A stretch of 64,000 bases of DNA, taken from assembly GCA_030425385.1 (NCBI GenBank), contig JAUIAH010000005.1, positions 124,001 through 188,000 on the forward strand, given 5' to 3'. This document shows, piece by piece, positions 49,881-60,280 of the stretch (position 1 is its first letter; each line of letters starts with the position of its first letter). Below the pieces are notes generated by a model. It was not told the origin of the DNA and ran no database searches. It was given only the letters and a program-made list of their open reading frames with translations. The stretch is from Verrucomicrobiia bacterium. Lineage in GTDB: Bacteria > Verrucomicrobiota > Verrucomicrobiia > Verrucomicrobiales > DEV007. The position numbers and the translations under genes were made by a program.

Positions 49881-52800
49881 TCACGGCGCCTGCACCCTCA
49901 CGCGGAAGTAGATCTGGGGCTGCTCGCCCACCGGGGCAAAGGGCAGTTCCAATCTGATGGCCGTCCAGGATTGAAGGTCTTCTGACATTTCCACCACGAT
50001 CGGCAGGGGCGACTCGGCGGCCAATCGGAGATTCTCTCCTTCCCAACCGAACGGGATCACCGAACGCTTGTTAGGATCCAACTGAAAGGCAAACTCTTCG
50101 AAATTAGAGAGCCCATCGCGATCTGGATCGGCATCGAGATTCCAGAAACGCCGCGGAAGCGAAACACTTTCGACCCACTGTCGATAACTCTCATCAAGCA
50201 TAGGAGGCTCTCCAAGCCCGCTGAGTCCGCCCGCGATGGCCAGGCGAAAGGTGCCACTTGGATCATCGAAACCACTGATGCCAAACGGAACCATCGGGTG
50301 CCTTTCCAGGTGGCTGTTCTGAGTGACCACGTCTCCTCCACTCCAGGCTTCACCCGGGTCCACGCCGATCCGTCCAAACACATCTGATCGTTGAAAGCCT
50401 AACTGAACCTCCAGGGCGTCATCACCATTGAAACCCAAATTGTCCAAGACAAAGCGCACGGCTCCATCGCCAGATTGAAACAGGACTCCATCCGAGCCGC
50501 GATCGTCCATGCTCGCCACCTCGTCGAGGTAACCATTGGAAGCAAGCGCCTCGCGCGTGCCCGTGTCACCGATGACGAGCACCGTCCCAGGGTGCCATAA
50601 GCCGGTCTCCACTCGCGTCTCCACCACGGGTTCCAGGCTCCCTTCCGCGTAGCGCCGCAGGACCAAAGGTTGCCGTGCGAAGCGTATGACCTCTTCGCCA
50701 GCATGATAGAGTTCAATAGCTCGCCCTCGCATTCCACTAGCAGGTTCACGGTATTGACTGATCACTGCCGTGCCCGATGCCTCGACATTTCGAACCATCA
50801 GGGCCCCGATCCCTACCAGGCGGTTATCCACCTCTGCTAACATCGACACACGTCGATCCGCCCGCGATACCCCATCAGCTAAGGGGCGCAGTGTGATGGG
50901 CAATTCTAACGTTCCTGCAGGAATCTCCCATTGCGAAGGGACCACCTCTAACAACTCGGGACGTGAACTTGTCAATGAACCGATGAGCGGTTCCGTCAGC
51001 GCCATTGCCAACTGAATCCGCCCCGCCACCGCAGGGCCGCCTTCCAGGACGGTCTGAGCATCGTCCACCAACACCTCCACGTCCGGTCGCGGGAACAGGG
51101 CCAGATCCGCATAGACCAAACGGTGATCCGACGCGATCGCATCCGTCCCGGGCTCGATCGCAAGCCCCGGCTTGGGCAGGCCGTCGGCGAAGGCATCAAA
51201 GCGGGCATTGACGACCTCCGCCCAGGGCGTGCCATTCTGATAGATCGCTTGACTCACAAAGATATAGTCAAGCGGGGCATCTTCTCCGGTCATCTCGGAA
51301 ATGAAGGTGCCCGTGTTGCGCCCGTTGACGTGAAACGCGTCAACGCGACGCAGGCCAAACCCTTGGAAGGCACGATCAGGAAAGGTGCGATAGGGCAACG
51401 ATTGCCCCGAATCTTCTAAATCCGATCCTAACTGATAGCTTACCGGGAGCGTCGACCCATCGGTGAAGCGTGGGGGAAAGCTGAATCGCGCGGTTTGAAA
51501 GGTGCTCGCCTCGCGATTCTCATTGAAATCTCCCAACACCACCACGGGATCGTCCCGCCCATCGAATCCTTCGTCCTGCAGAAACGCGATCACACGGTAA
51601 GCTTCCACCCGTTTCCGAAACTGATCCGCTTGGCTACGCCCAGCCTTCAAATGCACCGCCACGAAAGCTGGATCGTGATCAGTCTCCGGCAGATCAATTT
51701 CCACAAAGAGCGGATACCGCGTCAGCTCACGCCTTCCTGCCACGCCACGCCCGATCTGTACCGTGCGTTTGATAGGATAGCGACTCGCAATCGCCACGTG
51801 CTGATCACTGGTAAACTGCCCATTCTCCGCAAAGCTGAATCCATCTCCACTCGTTGCCAGATACGTGGACTCGGTGAAGAACCCCAAATGCCCTAACAAC
51901 GCCTTCAACTGGCGAAAGCGATCCACAGACGAGGTTTCTTGGAAGGCGATCACGTCGGGGTTCACTCGCGCGAGGATGGCCTTGATCGCTTCAAATCCTG
52001 GCGAATTCGAGGCGCCCACGCCATTGCGCACATTGAACGTAGCCACTCGCAAGTCGCCCTCGAAAGGCAAACTCAACCGATCATCGTCGATCAATGTCAG
52101 ACTCACCGTGACGGCCGACCGCACGCCTGAGGGATCACTCACCGTGACACGCGCCAAGGCACTCTCATCGACGACCCCATTATCCACAATATCGACAGCC
52201 AATGAAAGCACGCCATCGACGGGAACGGAGACCCGCTCCGGAACCACCACGCGCCCATCCGCGCTCGAAAGATCGAGAGGCACCGGCTCCTCAGGAGCAG
52301 GCACCAATTGTAATGTCAGGGTGACAGCCGCTGGACCGGCGGTTTCCGCGAGAGATGGCGGGGTCACCTGCGCCAGGAGAATCGGTTCTGCTTCGCCGAC
52401 AAAAGTTTGCCCGGCGTTGAGTTCACCCGGCGAGGCGACTGCAGGCGCGGCCCATTCGAAATCCTCTCGAGTTCTCCCGCTTCCCTGACGCTGGAGCGAC
52501 TGTCCCGCCGCCACACTGGAACTTTCAAACACGCCTATGTCACGGCTCTCCAGGCCATTAGCCAAGCCTCCTGAGGCAATGAAGATCCCCTCATAACTGA
52601 GGAACTCGATAACCTGATCACTCACCGCATCAATCAGCGCGATGCCATCCGGCGCGCCATTCTGAATGCCCGGAACCAGAAACGCCACGGCACCCACCCC
52701 AGGGGCGGTCGTGCTAGGAGGCACCACTCCAGAAAGTTCGAGCGCACGGTAGACCTGACCATTGGCACCATTGTAGAAGGCCAAACCATAACGGCTGAGG

Positions 52801-52949
52801 TCGGTGCCGGCGGGAGCGAGGATCTCCACGAACTCATCCACATCACTCCCCGAGTTGTCGTAATGGATCTCGTTGATGAAGACTTGCTGACCCTGACAAA
52901 ACGCTCCTAAAACCCAGCCAGCGAGAAACAAATACCTAACGTTCATCAT
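49881..52949 (-). CDS. Secreted endonuclease/exonuclease/phosphatase protein with lamin-tail-like domain
   Basis: 1022 residues, signal peptide to about residue 21 (ending GAFCQGQ). A lamin-tail-like domain (about 22-185, VFINEIHYDNSGSDVDEFVE) and a Calx-beta-like domain (about 195-295) precede an EEP nuclease/phosphatase domain (about 300-615): VATFNVRNG, VIAFQETSS, VVLGDFNENR and SDHRLVYADL supply the metal and catalytic residues. After further beta domains come DADPDRDGLSNFEEFAF and a terminal MSEDLQSW / YFRVRV module. A secreted DNase or phosphodiesterase is the likely role. Its start overlaps the upstream lipoprotein gene by 14 bases. Confidence 0.85.
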   Translation of the reverse strand: MMNVRYLFLAGWVLGAFCQGQQVFINEIHYDNSGSDVDEFVEILAPAGTDLSRYGLAFYNGANGQVYRALELSGVVPPSTTAPGVGAVAFLVPGIQNGAPDGIALIDAVSDQVIEFLSYEGIFIASGGLANGLESRDIGVFESSSVAAGQSLQRQGSGRTREDFEWAAPAVASPGELNAGQTFVGEAEPILLAQVTPPSLAETAGPAAVTLTLQLVPAPEEPVPLDLSSADGRVVVPERVSVPVDGVLSLAVDIVDNGVVDESALARVTVSDPSGVRSAVTVSLTLIDDDRLSLPFEGDLRVATFNVRNGVGASNSPGFEAIKAILARVNPDVIAFQETSSVDRFRQLKALLGHLGFFTESTYLATSGDGFSFAENGQFTSDQHVAIASRYPIKRTVQIGRGVAGRRELTRYPLFVEIDLPETDHDPAFVAVHLKAGRSQADQFRKRVEAYRVIAFLQDEGFDGRDDPVVVLGDFNENREASTFQTARFSFPPRFTDGSTLPVSYQLGSDLEDSGQSLPYRTFPDRAFQGFGLRRVDAFHVNGRNTGTFISEMTGEDAPLDYIFVSQAIYQNGTPWAEVVNARFDAFADGLPKPGLAIEPGTDAIASDHRLVYADLALFPRPDVEVLVDDAQTVLEGGPAVAGRIQLAMALTEPLIGSLTSSRPELLEVVPSQWEIPAGTLELPITLRPLADGVSRADRRVSMLAEVDNRLVGIGALMVRNVEASGTAVISQYREPASGMRGRAIELYHAGEEVIRFARQPLVLRRYAEGSLEPVVETRVETGLWHPGTVLVIGDTGTREALASNGYLDEVASMDDRGSDGVLFQSGDGAVRFVLDNLGFNGDDALEVQLGFQRSDVFGRIGVDPGEAWSGGDVVTQNSHLERHPMVPFGISGFDDPSGTFRLAIAGGLSGLGEPPMLDESYRQWVESVSLPRRFWNLDADPDRDGLSNFEEFAFQLDPNKRSVIPFGWEGENLRLAAESPLPIVVEMSEDLQSWTAIRLELPFAPVGEQPQIYFRVRVQAP

Positions 52950-53847
52950 CGATCAGCTTCGGCGGCGGAGACGCTTTGGCACGCGCCAATTCTTTCTCAT
53001 AGTCAAACAGATCGCGCCCGCCTGCCGCCGTCGTCACGGTGACAGGCGCATTCTCGCCAAAGAGCCAGGCATTCACTTGACTCCCTGGCAAAGCCAGATG
53101 GGCATGCAATTCTGACCCCTGCCCAAAGGCCCGTTTCGCCAAGTCATCATCGGCCAGGATCTTCTCCATCATGGCGTAGAAACGCTTTCCCGAGAAGGTG
53201 ACCGCCGCCTCCTGACGGGAAAGCTGTTCCGCATTACTTGTTGCTAGGACTTTGCTAGGAAATCGCAAGACAGACCGGATCTTCAGGGCATCAAAGAGAA
53301 CCTTGGATTCCTCCGCTTCCTCATCGAACTGACGTCGCCGATCCGTGAGGATTTCCTTCAGCTCCTCCGCATCCACTTTGGGAGGCAAGGGGTCTTCGGG
53401 ATGGTCATTCACCCCTGGCAGATGCAGCTGCCACTGATGATGCCCTTCAGGAGTAGAGTGCCATTTGAGCGTCATGTTAGGCACCTCACTATCTTCGGGA
53501 TTCAAGACATAGTGCGTGATGTCGCGCGTGTAGGCCGTCATCCGCGCCACAATGAGGTCCTCCTCCTGCTGCAAGCTGTAGTCTGTCCACGCCTCCACAC
53601 CTTGAGCGCGGCTGAAACACTGTTGGACCAGCGAGCGCATCGTGTCCTCTGCCTCCATGATCTCATTCCCCATATCGATCCCTGTTGAGGATTGCACGCG
53701 TTTTAGCAGCCCCAGATCAAAGGCCATCGTCACGCGGATCTTCGCCGAACGATCCGCATTGATCGTGCACTGCTGTTCGACCTCCAAGCATCCCACCAGG
53801 AAGCCAAGCAACCAGCAGCTCAAGGCGAGGATCAGACCGCGTTTCAT
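52936..53847 (-). CDS. Predicted lipoprotein of unknown function
   Basis: 303 residues from ATG 53847. A lipobox LVGC sits after the hydrophobic LILALSCWLLGF; the mature protein begins LEVEQQCTINADRSAKIRVT, resembling the start of other bacterial lipoproteins with a beta-rich 'translocated' fold. A central helical region (EELKEILTDRRRQFDEEAEE) and a beta C-terminus follow. No enzyme motif seen. It overlaps the start of the secreted nuclease gene, so the two are probably made together. Confidence 0.65.
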   Translation of the reverse strand: MKRGLILALSCWLLGFLVGCLEVEQQCTINADRSAKIRVTMAFDLGLLKRVQSSTGIDMGNEIMEAEDTMRSLVQQCFSRAQGVEAWTDYSLQQEEDLIVARMTAYTRDITHYVLNPEDSEVPNMTLKWHSTPEGHHQWQLHLPGVNDHPEDPLPPKVDAEELKEILTDRRRQFDEEAEESKVLFDALKIRSVLRFPSKVLATSNAEQLSRQEAAVTFSGKRFYAMMEKILADDDLAKRAFGQGSELHAHLALPGSQVNAWLFGENAPVTVTTAAGGRDLFDYEKELARAKASPPPKLIDDER

Positions 53848-53927
53848 GCGCAAACCCTAGGCCGAGCGCTCGCAGAACGCCAACTAGAAAGCGTGGACGT
53901 TGCGATGCAGACGGCTAGGCTGGCGCC

Positions 53928-55130
53928 ATGAAATCGTTTCTCATCGGCTGTCTTTGCCTCATGTTGGCCACCATGGCTCACGCTGATGACCGCGCTTCCA
54001 GCCCGCTCTTGTCGGAGATCCTCCAGACGCTTCCGGAGGAGCTATGGGCGACGGTCCAACGACCTGAACACGAGCTTCAGATCCTCTATGTGCAGGTGCA
54101 AGAGACGTCCAATGGCCCTCGCTTTCACGAGCACAGCTGGGGTTTGGCTCCTGAACGTTACTTTTATCCCGCCAGCACGGTGAAGTTTCCGGTGGCCCTC
54201 ATGGCTCTTGAGAAACTGGCAACCCTGAAGAAGCACGGCGTGGAGCGCGGAACGACCATGCTCACGGACACAGCCGAGGACTGGCAAACAAAGCGCCACG
54301 ACGACCCGAGCGCGCTCTCGGGAAAGCCATCGATTGAGCATGATGTCAGGATGATCTTTCTCGTGAGCGATAACGACGCCTACAATCGTCTTTTCGAATT
54401 CGTCGGCGTTGAGGCCATCCACAAACGTCTCCGCGAACTCGGCGCCTCACAGACCCACATTGTCCATCGCCTGGCGGTGAAGCGTGCGCCTCACCACGGA
54501 CGCTTCAGCAATCCCATCCGCTTCCTCAACGACGCGGGTGACATTCTCTATCGACAGGAAGCCATGGTGGCCTCACAGAATTACCATCACGGAGAGACCA
54601 TCCTCAAGGGGAAGGGCTACATTTCCCAAGGAGAATTGATCCCCGAGCCCATGGATTTCTCGGACAACAATGTCTTTCCCCTCCCCGATCAGCACCGCCT
54701 CCTGCGTACCCTCCTCTTTCCTGATTCCGTCCCCGAGGGACAGCGATGGCGTCTATCGGAGCAAGACCGTGCCTTCGTATTAACGGCCATGAGCCAGGTT
54801 CCCCGCGAATGCACCGAGACGGCCGACGCGGCCCTCCGTGCCAAACCCGACACCTATGTGAAACGTTTCCTCGGCTGGCATGAGACGCCGATTCGCGATT
54901 CCCTCCGCTACTACAATAAATCGGGCGAAGCCTACGGCTATCTGATTGATAACACTTACATCAATGATCGAGAGCACGGCATCACATTCTTTCTTGCGAT
55001 GGCCTTGCACGTGAACGCCAATGAGATCTTCAACGACGATACTTACGAGTACGAGACCATTGGCGACCCTTTCATGCAAGCGTTAGGGAAAGTCATCTAT
55101 TCCTACGAACAAGAACGGGTTTCCCGTTGA
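53928..55130 (+). CDS. Class A beta-lactamase-like serine hydrolase
   Basis: 400 residues with signal peptide MKSFLIGCLCLMLATMAHA. The penicillin-binding fold signatures are visible: PASTVKFPVALMALE with Ser-x-x-Lys (about residues 84-87), SDNDAYNRLF as the SDN motif, and YYNKSGEAYG as the KSG/KTG motif. No obvious omega-loop Glu context was confirmed, so it may be a D,D-peptidase-like or other serine hydrolase rather than a drug-resistance enzyme. It stands alone, 43 bases before the trehalose operon. Confidence 0.8.
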   Translation: MKSFLIGCLCLMLATMAHADDRASSPLLSEILQTLPEELWATVQRPEHELQILYVQVQETSNGPRFHEHSWGLAPERYFYPASTVKFPVALMALEKLATLKKHGVERGTTMLTDTAEDWQTKRHDDPSALSGKPSIEHDVRMIFLVSDNDAYNRLFEFVGVEAIHKRLRELGASQTHIVHRLAVKRAPHHGRFSNPIRFLNDAGDILYRQEAMVASQNYHHGETILKGKGYISQGELIPEPMDFSDNNVFPLPDQHRLLRTLLFPDSVPEGQRWRLSEQDRAFVLTAMSQVPRECTETADAALRAKPDTYVKRFLGWHETPIRDSLRYYNKSGEAYGYLIDNTYINDREHGITFFLAMALHVNANEIFNDDTYEYETIGDPFMQALGKVIYSYEQERVSR

Positions 55131-55173
55131 ATCGCTTGCGCCCGCGCGTGCTCGGTTCTTTGCTGTTCTCAGC

Positions 55174-57381
55174 ATGAACCGCACCCTCCTAGTTTCCAAT
55201 CGACTCCCCATTCGCATCGAAGAAGATGGCAGCACCGTGCGCACGACGGGAGGGCTCGCCTCGGCATTGGCAGGAGCTGGGATCGACGCCCAATGGGTGG
55301 GATGGCCTGGGATACCGGCGGAAGAAGTGACGGACGAAGCCAAACTACGAGCGTCGCTCGCCGAGGTCGACGTGGCTCCCGTCATCCTCGATGAAGAAAC
55401 GATCGATGGCTACTATCACGGCTACGCCAACTCCACCGTTTGGCCCATCCTCCACTACATGCTCGAACGTGCCCGCTTCGATCCCGCCTGGTATCCTTTC
55501 TATCGACGAGCCAATGAAGCCTTTGCCGAGACCGTCCTGGCCGAAGTAGAGAATGGTGACTCTGTATGGATCCACGACTATCATTTGTTTCTCTTGCCTG
55601 AATTGCTTCGCCAATCAGACAAGCAACTGCGTATCGCCTTCTTTCTCCACACGCCCTTTCCCAGCAGCGAGATCTTCCGCGCCCTACCAGAAAGACACGC
55701 CATTCTCCGGGGTCTCTTGGGTTGCGATCTGATCGGCTTTCACACTTACAACTACTTGCGGCATTTCCGCTCGGCGATCCTTCGCGTGTTGGGTGTCGAA
55801 TCCGAGGTGGAGTCGATACGGCGAGAACAACGTGATGTCTCTTTGGGCGTCTATCCAATCGGTCACGATGCCAAGGGCTTCGGTGAGGCACTGCAGAGCG
55901 CTTCCATTCATGAGACGTTGGAGAAACATCAGCAAGAGTTGGCAGGCAAACAATTGTTTCTCAGCGTGGAACGCCTCGACTATACCAAAGGCATTCCCCA
56001 AAAGTTAGAAGCCATTCGCCTCTTTCTCAGCGAGCATCCTGAGGAACGTTCTCGTGTGGTCTTTGTCATCATCGCCGTGCCCTCCCGAGGCGACGTCGAT
56101 GAATACCGCCAATTGACCGAAGACGTTCAGCGCGAAGTGGGGGCGATCAATGGTGCTTATGGTGGTGTGGGGCATGCCCCGGTACAATTCCTTCATCGCA
56201 GCTTTCCGCAGCCAGAACTTGCCGCCCTCTATGCGCTCGCTGACGCCTGCCTCGTCACGCCATTGGTGGATGGGATGAACCTTGTGGCGAAGGAATTCAT
56301 TGATTGCAAACATGAAGGCGAAGGCGCCCGACCGGGCGTCTTGGTATTGAGCGAATTCGCGGGAGCGGCTCAAGAGCTTTCTCACGCATTATTAGTCAAT
56401 CCTTACGATGTGGTGGAAACGGCGCGGGCCTTGAAAGAAGCCTTCGTCATGAGTGCTGACGAGAAATGGGAGCGCACACGCGCCATGCGCGCTCGGCTGC
56501 AGCGCACTGATTCCGCCGCCTGGGCCACCACCTTTCTGGGAGATCTCAAGCGGCAACCGCTCATCAGCGAGGACGCCAATGATTCGCCCCAGTTTCCTAG
56601 GCTCACGGATCGTTTCACCAGCATAATCGCCTCGCGGAAGCCCACCGCATTATTCCTCGATTACGATGGCACCCTCCGAGAATTCGTCGCCAAACCAGAA
56701 GATGCCGTGCCCGATCCCGATCTCTGCCCACTACTGACGCGACTGAGCAGCGTACCCTATTTGCACATCGCGTTAGTCAGCGGGCGCCCCTTAGATTTCC
56801 TGGAAGCGCATTTCCCTGAGAAGCACATCACACTGGTGGCGGAACACGGCTATCGATGGCGGCGCGCGGATGCCGACGGGTGGGATCTTGTCCATGGACA
56901 TATCGATACGGATTGGAAAGACGAGGTGATGCCTCTGCTGGAACAATCCGTCGATCTCACTCCGGGATCCCATTTAGAAGAGAAACAATCGTCGATTGTC
57001 TGGCATTATCGACGTGCGGATCCTGAATTCGGACTTTGGCGCGCTCATGGGTTGTTGTCAGAACTTACCGACGTGACCGCTAGCCTTCCGGTCGCTGTCC
57101 ATCACGGCAAGAAGATTGTTGAGGTCGCCTCCCAATTGGTCAATAAAGGACAAGCGGTGAAAGCATTATTAAACGATTGGGCACCAGCAATTGCGTTGGC
57201 GGCTGGCGATGATCAAACGGATGAGACCATGTTTGCCTTGGATCTGCCCGAACACGTCGAGTATGTCACTGTGAAGGTGGGCACAGACCTAGCCACCCAT
57301 GCTGATCGGCGCACCGATATCAACGGACTCCGGCGATTCCTCGTTGGTCTCGATGAACGGTTGACCGGAGGAAAGGACTGA
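55174..57381 (+). CDS. otsAB: Bifunctional trehalose-6-phosphate synthase/phosphatase
   Basis: 735 residues. GT20 synthase (about 1-465): [57 protein letters not shown]-type phosphatase (about 480-735): [12 protein letters not shown] with the DxDxT nucleophile, [14 protein letters not shown], and [13 protein letters not shown]. All catalytic motifs are intact, so the protein should make trehalose from UDP-glucose and glucose-6-phosphate in two steps. The GH15 gene begins 4 bases after its stop. TTA and other A/T-ending codons appear more often here than in neighbouring genes. Confidence 0.93.
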   Translation: MNRTLLVSNRLPIRIEEDGSTVRTTGGLASALAGAGIDAQWVGWPGIPAEEVTDEAKLRASLAEVDVAPVILDEETIDGYYHGYANSTVWPILHYMLERARFDPAWYPFYRRANEAFAETVLAEVENGDSVWIHDYHLFLLPELLRQSDKQLRIAFFLHTPFPSSEIFRALPERHAILRGLLGCDLIGFHTYNYLRHFRSAILRVLGVESEVESIRREQRDVSLGVYPIGHDAKGFGEALQSASIHETLEKHQQELAGKQLFLSVERLDYTKGIPQKLEAIRLFLSEHPEERSRVVFVIIAVPSRGDVDEYRQLTEDVQREVGAINGAYGGVGHAPVQFLHRSFPQPELAALYALADACLVTPLVDGMNLVAKEFIDCKHEGEGARPGVLVLSEFAGAAQELSHALLVNPYDVVETARALKEAFVMSADEKWERTRAMRARLQRTDSAAWATTFLGDLKRQPLISEDANDSPQFPRLTDRFTSIIASRKPTALFLDYDGTLREFVAKPEDAVPDPDLCPLLTRLSSVPYLHIALVSGRPLDFLEAHFPEKHITLVAEHGYRWRRADADGWDLVHGHIDTDWKDEVMPLLEQSVDLTPGSHLEEKQSSIVWHYRRADPEFGLWRAHGLLSELTDVTASLPVAVHHGKKIVEVASQLVNKGQAVKALLNDWAPAIALAAGDDQTDETMFALDLPEHVEYVTVKVGTDLATHADRRTDINGLRRFLVGLDERLTGGKD

Positions 57382-57385
57382 TCTC

Positions 57386-59236
57386 ATGCATTTCGACGAT
57401 AATTATTATCAAGGCGTGATTGGAAATGGGCGGAGTTGCGCCCTCATCGAGCCGGACTCCACCATCTCGTTCGCCTGCTTACCCGATTTCGATTCGGGCA
57501 CCATCTTTGCCTCCCTTCTCGACGCTGAGAATGGCGGATGCATGCGTCTTTCCATGCCCAATGGGAGGGCAATCGAACAGGCCTACGAGCCGCGCACCAA
57601 TATCCTCGTCACGACCTTCGTTTCAGATGATAAGGAAGCCGCCTTTCGGGTGATCGATTTCATGCCGCGTTATACCTCCGATGGCAAGGCCGGGCGAACG
57701 GGTGACGCGGCATCGGATATTGTGCGCGTCATTGAGCCCATTCGTGGTGAACCGACCATCACGGTTCACTACGCGCCCCGCCCAGAATATGGACGTTTTC
57801 CGGCGGAGACCGGCCTGGACTCGACCAATGATAGCATCAAGGTCAGTACTTGTGGGCTGCGGGACGATGGACACGAAATCTACGAATCCATCTTTCTGTA
57901 TACCAATCTCTCCAAGCAAGCGATCCTCAATCAACAACCGATCGCGCTTCAGTCACTCAGCTACCTTCTCGTCAGTTATCACGACAAAGTGCAGCCACCG
58001 AATCAGGAGACGGTGGAATTGATGCTCCAGCGAACGCGAGCGTATTGGTTGTTATGGTCGGAACGGACTCATCGACCCGAACGTTACGCGACCCCTGTCC
58101 TCCGTTCTGCGCTTGCCCTGAAACTGATGCAATTCGATGTCACGGGAGCCTTGGTCGCGGCGGCCACCACCTCATTGCCGGAGACGATTGGCGAAGAGCG
58201 CAATTGGGACTATCGCTATTGTTGGATCCGTGACGCTTCGATGACCGTTTCCACGTTACGCCGAATCGGCCATCCGCGAATGGCGTCACGTTTTATTGAT
58301 TGGATGCTGCGCACCGTCCCCACCAAGGACGATCATTTGCAGATCATGTATGGGATCCGTGGCGAACGCACCCTGCACGAGGAGCAACTGAATCATCTTG
58401 CTGGCTACCACCACTCCTCTCCCGTTCGCACTGGGAACGCGGCTTACACGCAACAGCAGCACGATATTTATGGCATCTTGTTAGACGTGATTCACCAGGA
58501 CATCGATGAACGGATTCGAACTCCTGAAAGGCTGGATCAAGTCTGGACTCGCGTGCGATCGGTGGTGCGCTCCGTTTCTCAACAATGGCGCCAGCCTGAC
58601 CGTGGCATTTGGGAGATCCGGGGGGAATCGAAACACTTTGTCTTCTCCAAAGTGCTCTGCTGGGTCGCTATTGACCGCGCCCTCAAGATTGCCCAATTAC
58701 TCGGAAAGGAAGCGTGGTATCACCAGTACGCGCCCTTGGCTGATGAGATCCATTTCGATATCTGCCAGAATGGATGGAATGAAGAGGCGCAGGCGTTCAC
58801 GCAAGCCTATGGGAGCACCGCTCTCGATGCCGCCAATTTGCTTCTCGCTCACTATGGATTTCTCCCACCACGCGATCCACGTTTCGTTTCTACCGTCGAA
58901 CGGATTGAGGAAGATCTGTGCCGCGATGGGCTCATGTATCGCTATCGCAATCAAGACGATTTCGGCGAACCTAGCAGCGCCTTCACGGTCTGTTCTTTCT
59001 GGTTAGTCAAAGCGCGCATCGCCATTGGTCGCCTCACCGATGCACGGGCAATGTTCGAAAGACTCTTGGCCTGCGCCAATCCGAAAGGCCTATTCGCCGA
59101 AGACCTTGATTTCAAATCGCGTCGGCAATTGGGAAACTTCCCGCAAGCTTATAGCCACCTCGCCTTGATTGATTGTGCGCTCGACTTGGAAGGTGATAAT
59201 GAAGAGGACGAAGAAGATATCATCATCGAGCCTTAA
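57386..59236 (+). CDS. GH15-family glucoamylase or trehalase
   Basis: 616 residues. The N-terminal beta domain (about 1-220) starts DDNYYQGVIGNGRSCALIEP; the alpha/alpha barrel follows with EERNWDYRYCWIRDASMTVS (about 270-290), GIWEIRGESKHFVFSKVLCW, and AEDLDFKSRRQLGNFPQAYS (about 570-590), which carries the second catalytic Glu. Bacterial GH15 proteins include glucoamylases, trehalases and glucodextranases. Being coupled to otsAB, a role in trehalose turnover or in glycosyl-trehalose handling is plausible but not proven. The acidic tail EEDEEDIIIEP is unusual. Confidence 0.85.
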   Translation: MHFDDNYYQGVIGNGRSCALIEPDSTISFACLPDFDSGTIFASLLDAENGGCMRLSMPNGRAIEQAYEPRTNILVTTFVSDDKEAAFRVIDFMPRYTSDGKAGRTGDAASDIVRVIEPIRGEPTITVHYAPRPEYGRFPAETGLDSTNDSIKVSTCGLRDDGHEIYESIFLYTNLSKQAILNQQPIALQSLSYLLVSYHDKVQPPNQETVELMLQRTRAYWLLWSERTHRPERYATPVLRSALALKLMQFDVTGALVAAATTSLPETIGEERNWDYRYCWIRDASMTVSTLRRIGHPRMASRFIDWMLRTVPTKDDHLQIMYGIRGERTLHEEQLNHLAGYHHSSPVRTGNAAYTQQQHDIYGILLDVIHQDIDERIRTPERLDQVWTRVRSVVRSVSQQWRQPDRGIWEIRGESKHFVFSKVLCWVAIDRALKIAQLLGKEAWYHQYAPLADEIHFDICQNGWNEEAQAFTQAYGSTALDAANLLLAHYGFLPPRDPRFVSTVERIEEDLCRDGLMYRYRNQDDFGEPSSAFTVCSFWLVKARIAIGRLTDARAMFERLLACANPKGLFAEDLDFKSRRQLGNFPQAYSHLALIDCALDLEGDNEEDEEDIIIEP

Positions 59237-59404
59237 TTAATTAATTTGTTCCGAATGAGAAAGTGCCTTTCCCAATCGCTTCTTCTCCGCGTGGGTGCGC
59301 GCCATTCTCGATAGCAATCTTGCTTCCTCGATGCGTTTGCGCAGACACGCGGAAAGCAGTGGCTGCCTAGAAGGCATGCGATAGTCGGTATTGAACTGGG
59401 CCAT
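59237..59404 (-). CDS. Possible small basic helical protein
   Basis: A 55-residue frame from ATG 59404 to TAA 59237-59239, starting MAQFNTDYRMPSRQPLLSAC and continuing as a charged, Leu/Arg/Lys-rich helix (EKKRLGKALSHSEQIN). It starts 1 base after the convergent GH15 stop. Composition is protein-like, but no Shine-Dalgarno or homologue is known to me. Chance frame is a real alternative. Confidence 0.3.
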   Translation of the reverse strand: MAQFNTDYRMPSRQPLLSACLRKRIEEARLLSRMARTHAEKKRLGKALSHSEQIN

Positions 59405-59481
59405 GATGGGACACCATGGCGTGCGTCCATGGGCCCGCTAACGGTGGCTTGTCAAATGTTAGCGACCAAATGCCATCGTGA

Positions 59482-60228
59482 TCACGCGTCGACGAGGAGG
59501 GGCTTCACGCGCTTCCCGATGTCTTCCACTGCCTCTTCCGTGCTCACGATCCTCGCGTAACGATCCCGTAAAGTCTTGATGGTAGCCTCATGAAGATCGG
59601 GCGTTTGCGTGGTACAGGCATCTTCGACCATCGTGACGAAATAGCCCAAATCACACGCATCCCGTACCGTGGTTTCCACGCATTCATTCGTATACACACC
59701 CGTGACATAAAGAGCCGAGATGCCAAGATTCTGCAGCACGTAGTTGAGATTGGTGCTACAGAAGACCCCGCTCGCCGTTTTATTGATAATGATCTCGTCA
59801 CCCACCGGGGCCACTTCTTCCAGAAACTCTGATTCTTTGCTGCCCGGGGCCGCGAGCAGTCCGAGCCGTTTGTGTCCTGTGCCACGATCCCGCCCATTCT
59901 GAGTCAATGCCTGAATCCGGCAATGGATGACCTCCAAACCATGCGTCCGAAAGGTGTCTTGCAAGATTCGCACATTTGGCAGAACCCATTCGCGCAAGCT
60001 GGTAAAGTAGTAGCGGCGCCCCGTGCGCGGCACACCGCTTGCCTCCGGATCCGCGAAGACACCATACCCATCTGCAGCATCGAGATACTGCATGTCGATG
60101 CACAGCAAGGCCGTGCCGCGTGAGGCCAGCGACTCCATGTGCTGAGGCGCTTTGACGATGGATTCACGATACGTCTCCCGAAGAGGATCTCGTGCTCCGT
60201 TTGGAGGTTTGGTAATGTTAGAACTCAC
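59482..60228 (-). CDS. Isochorismatase-family cysteine hydrolase
   Basis: About 248 residues from GTG 60228; the frame further upstream overlaps the M20 gene and is not protein-like, and ATG 60141 is a shorter option. Catalytic elements are Asp in ALLCIDMQYLDA, a Lys near TGHKRLGLL, and the nucleophile Cys in VTGVYTNECVETTVRDAC, the usual isochorismatase-like triad. The family covers N-carbamoylsarcosine, ureidoacrylate, biuret and nicotinamide hydrolases. Its place after an N-carbamoyl-type M20 hydrolase favours a ureido or carbamoyl substrate. Start to upstream stop distance is 52 bases. Confidence 0.82.
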   Translation of the reverse strand: MSSNITKPPNGARDPLRETYRESIVKAPQHMESLASRGTALLCIDMQYLDAADGYGVFADPEASGVPRTGRRYYFTSLREWVLPNVRILQDTFRTHGLEVIHCRIQALTQNGRDRGTGHKRLGLLAAPGSKESEFLEEVAPVGDEIIINKTASGVFCSTNLNYVLQNLGISALYVTGVYTNECVETTVRDACDLGYFVTMVEDACTTQTPDLHEATIKTLRDRYARIVSTEEAVEDIGKRVKPLLVDA

Positions 60229-60280
60229 GATACAGGAAGAAGCATCCTCGCATCCTGCCTCCTCCAAACAAGCGAATTCT

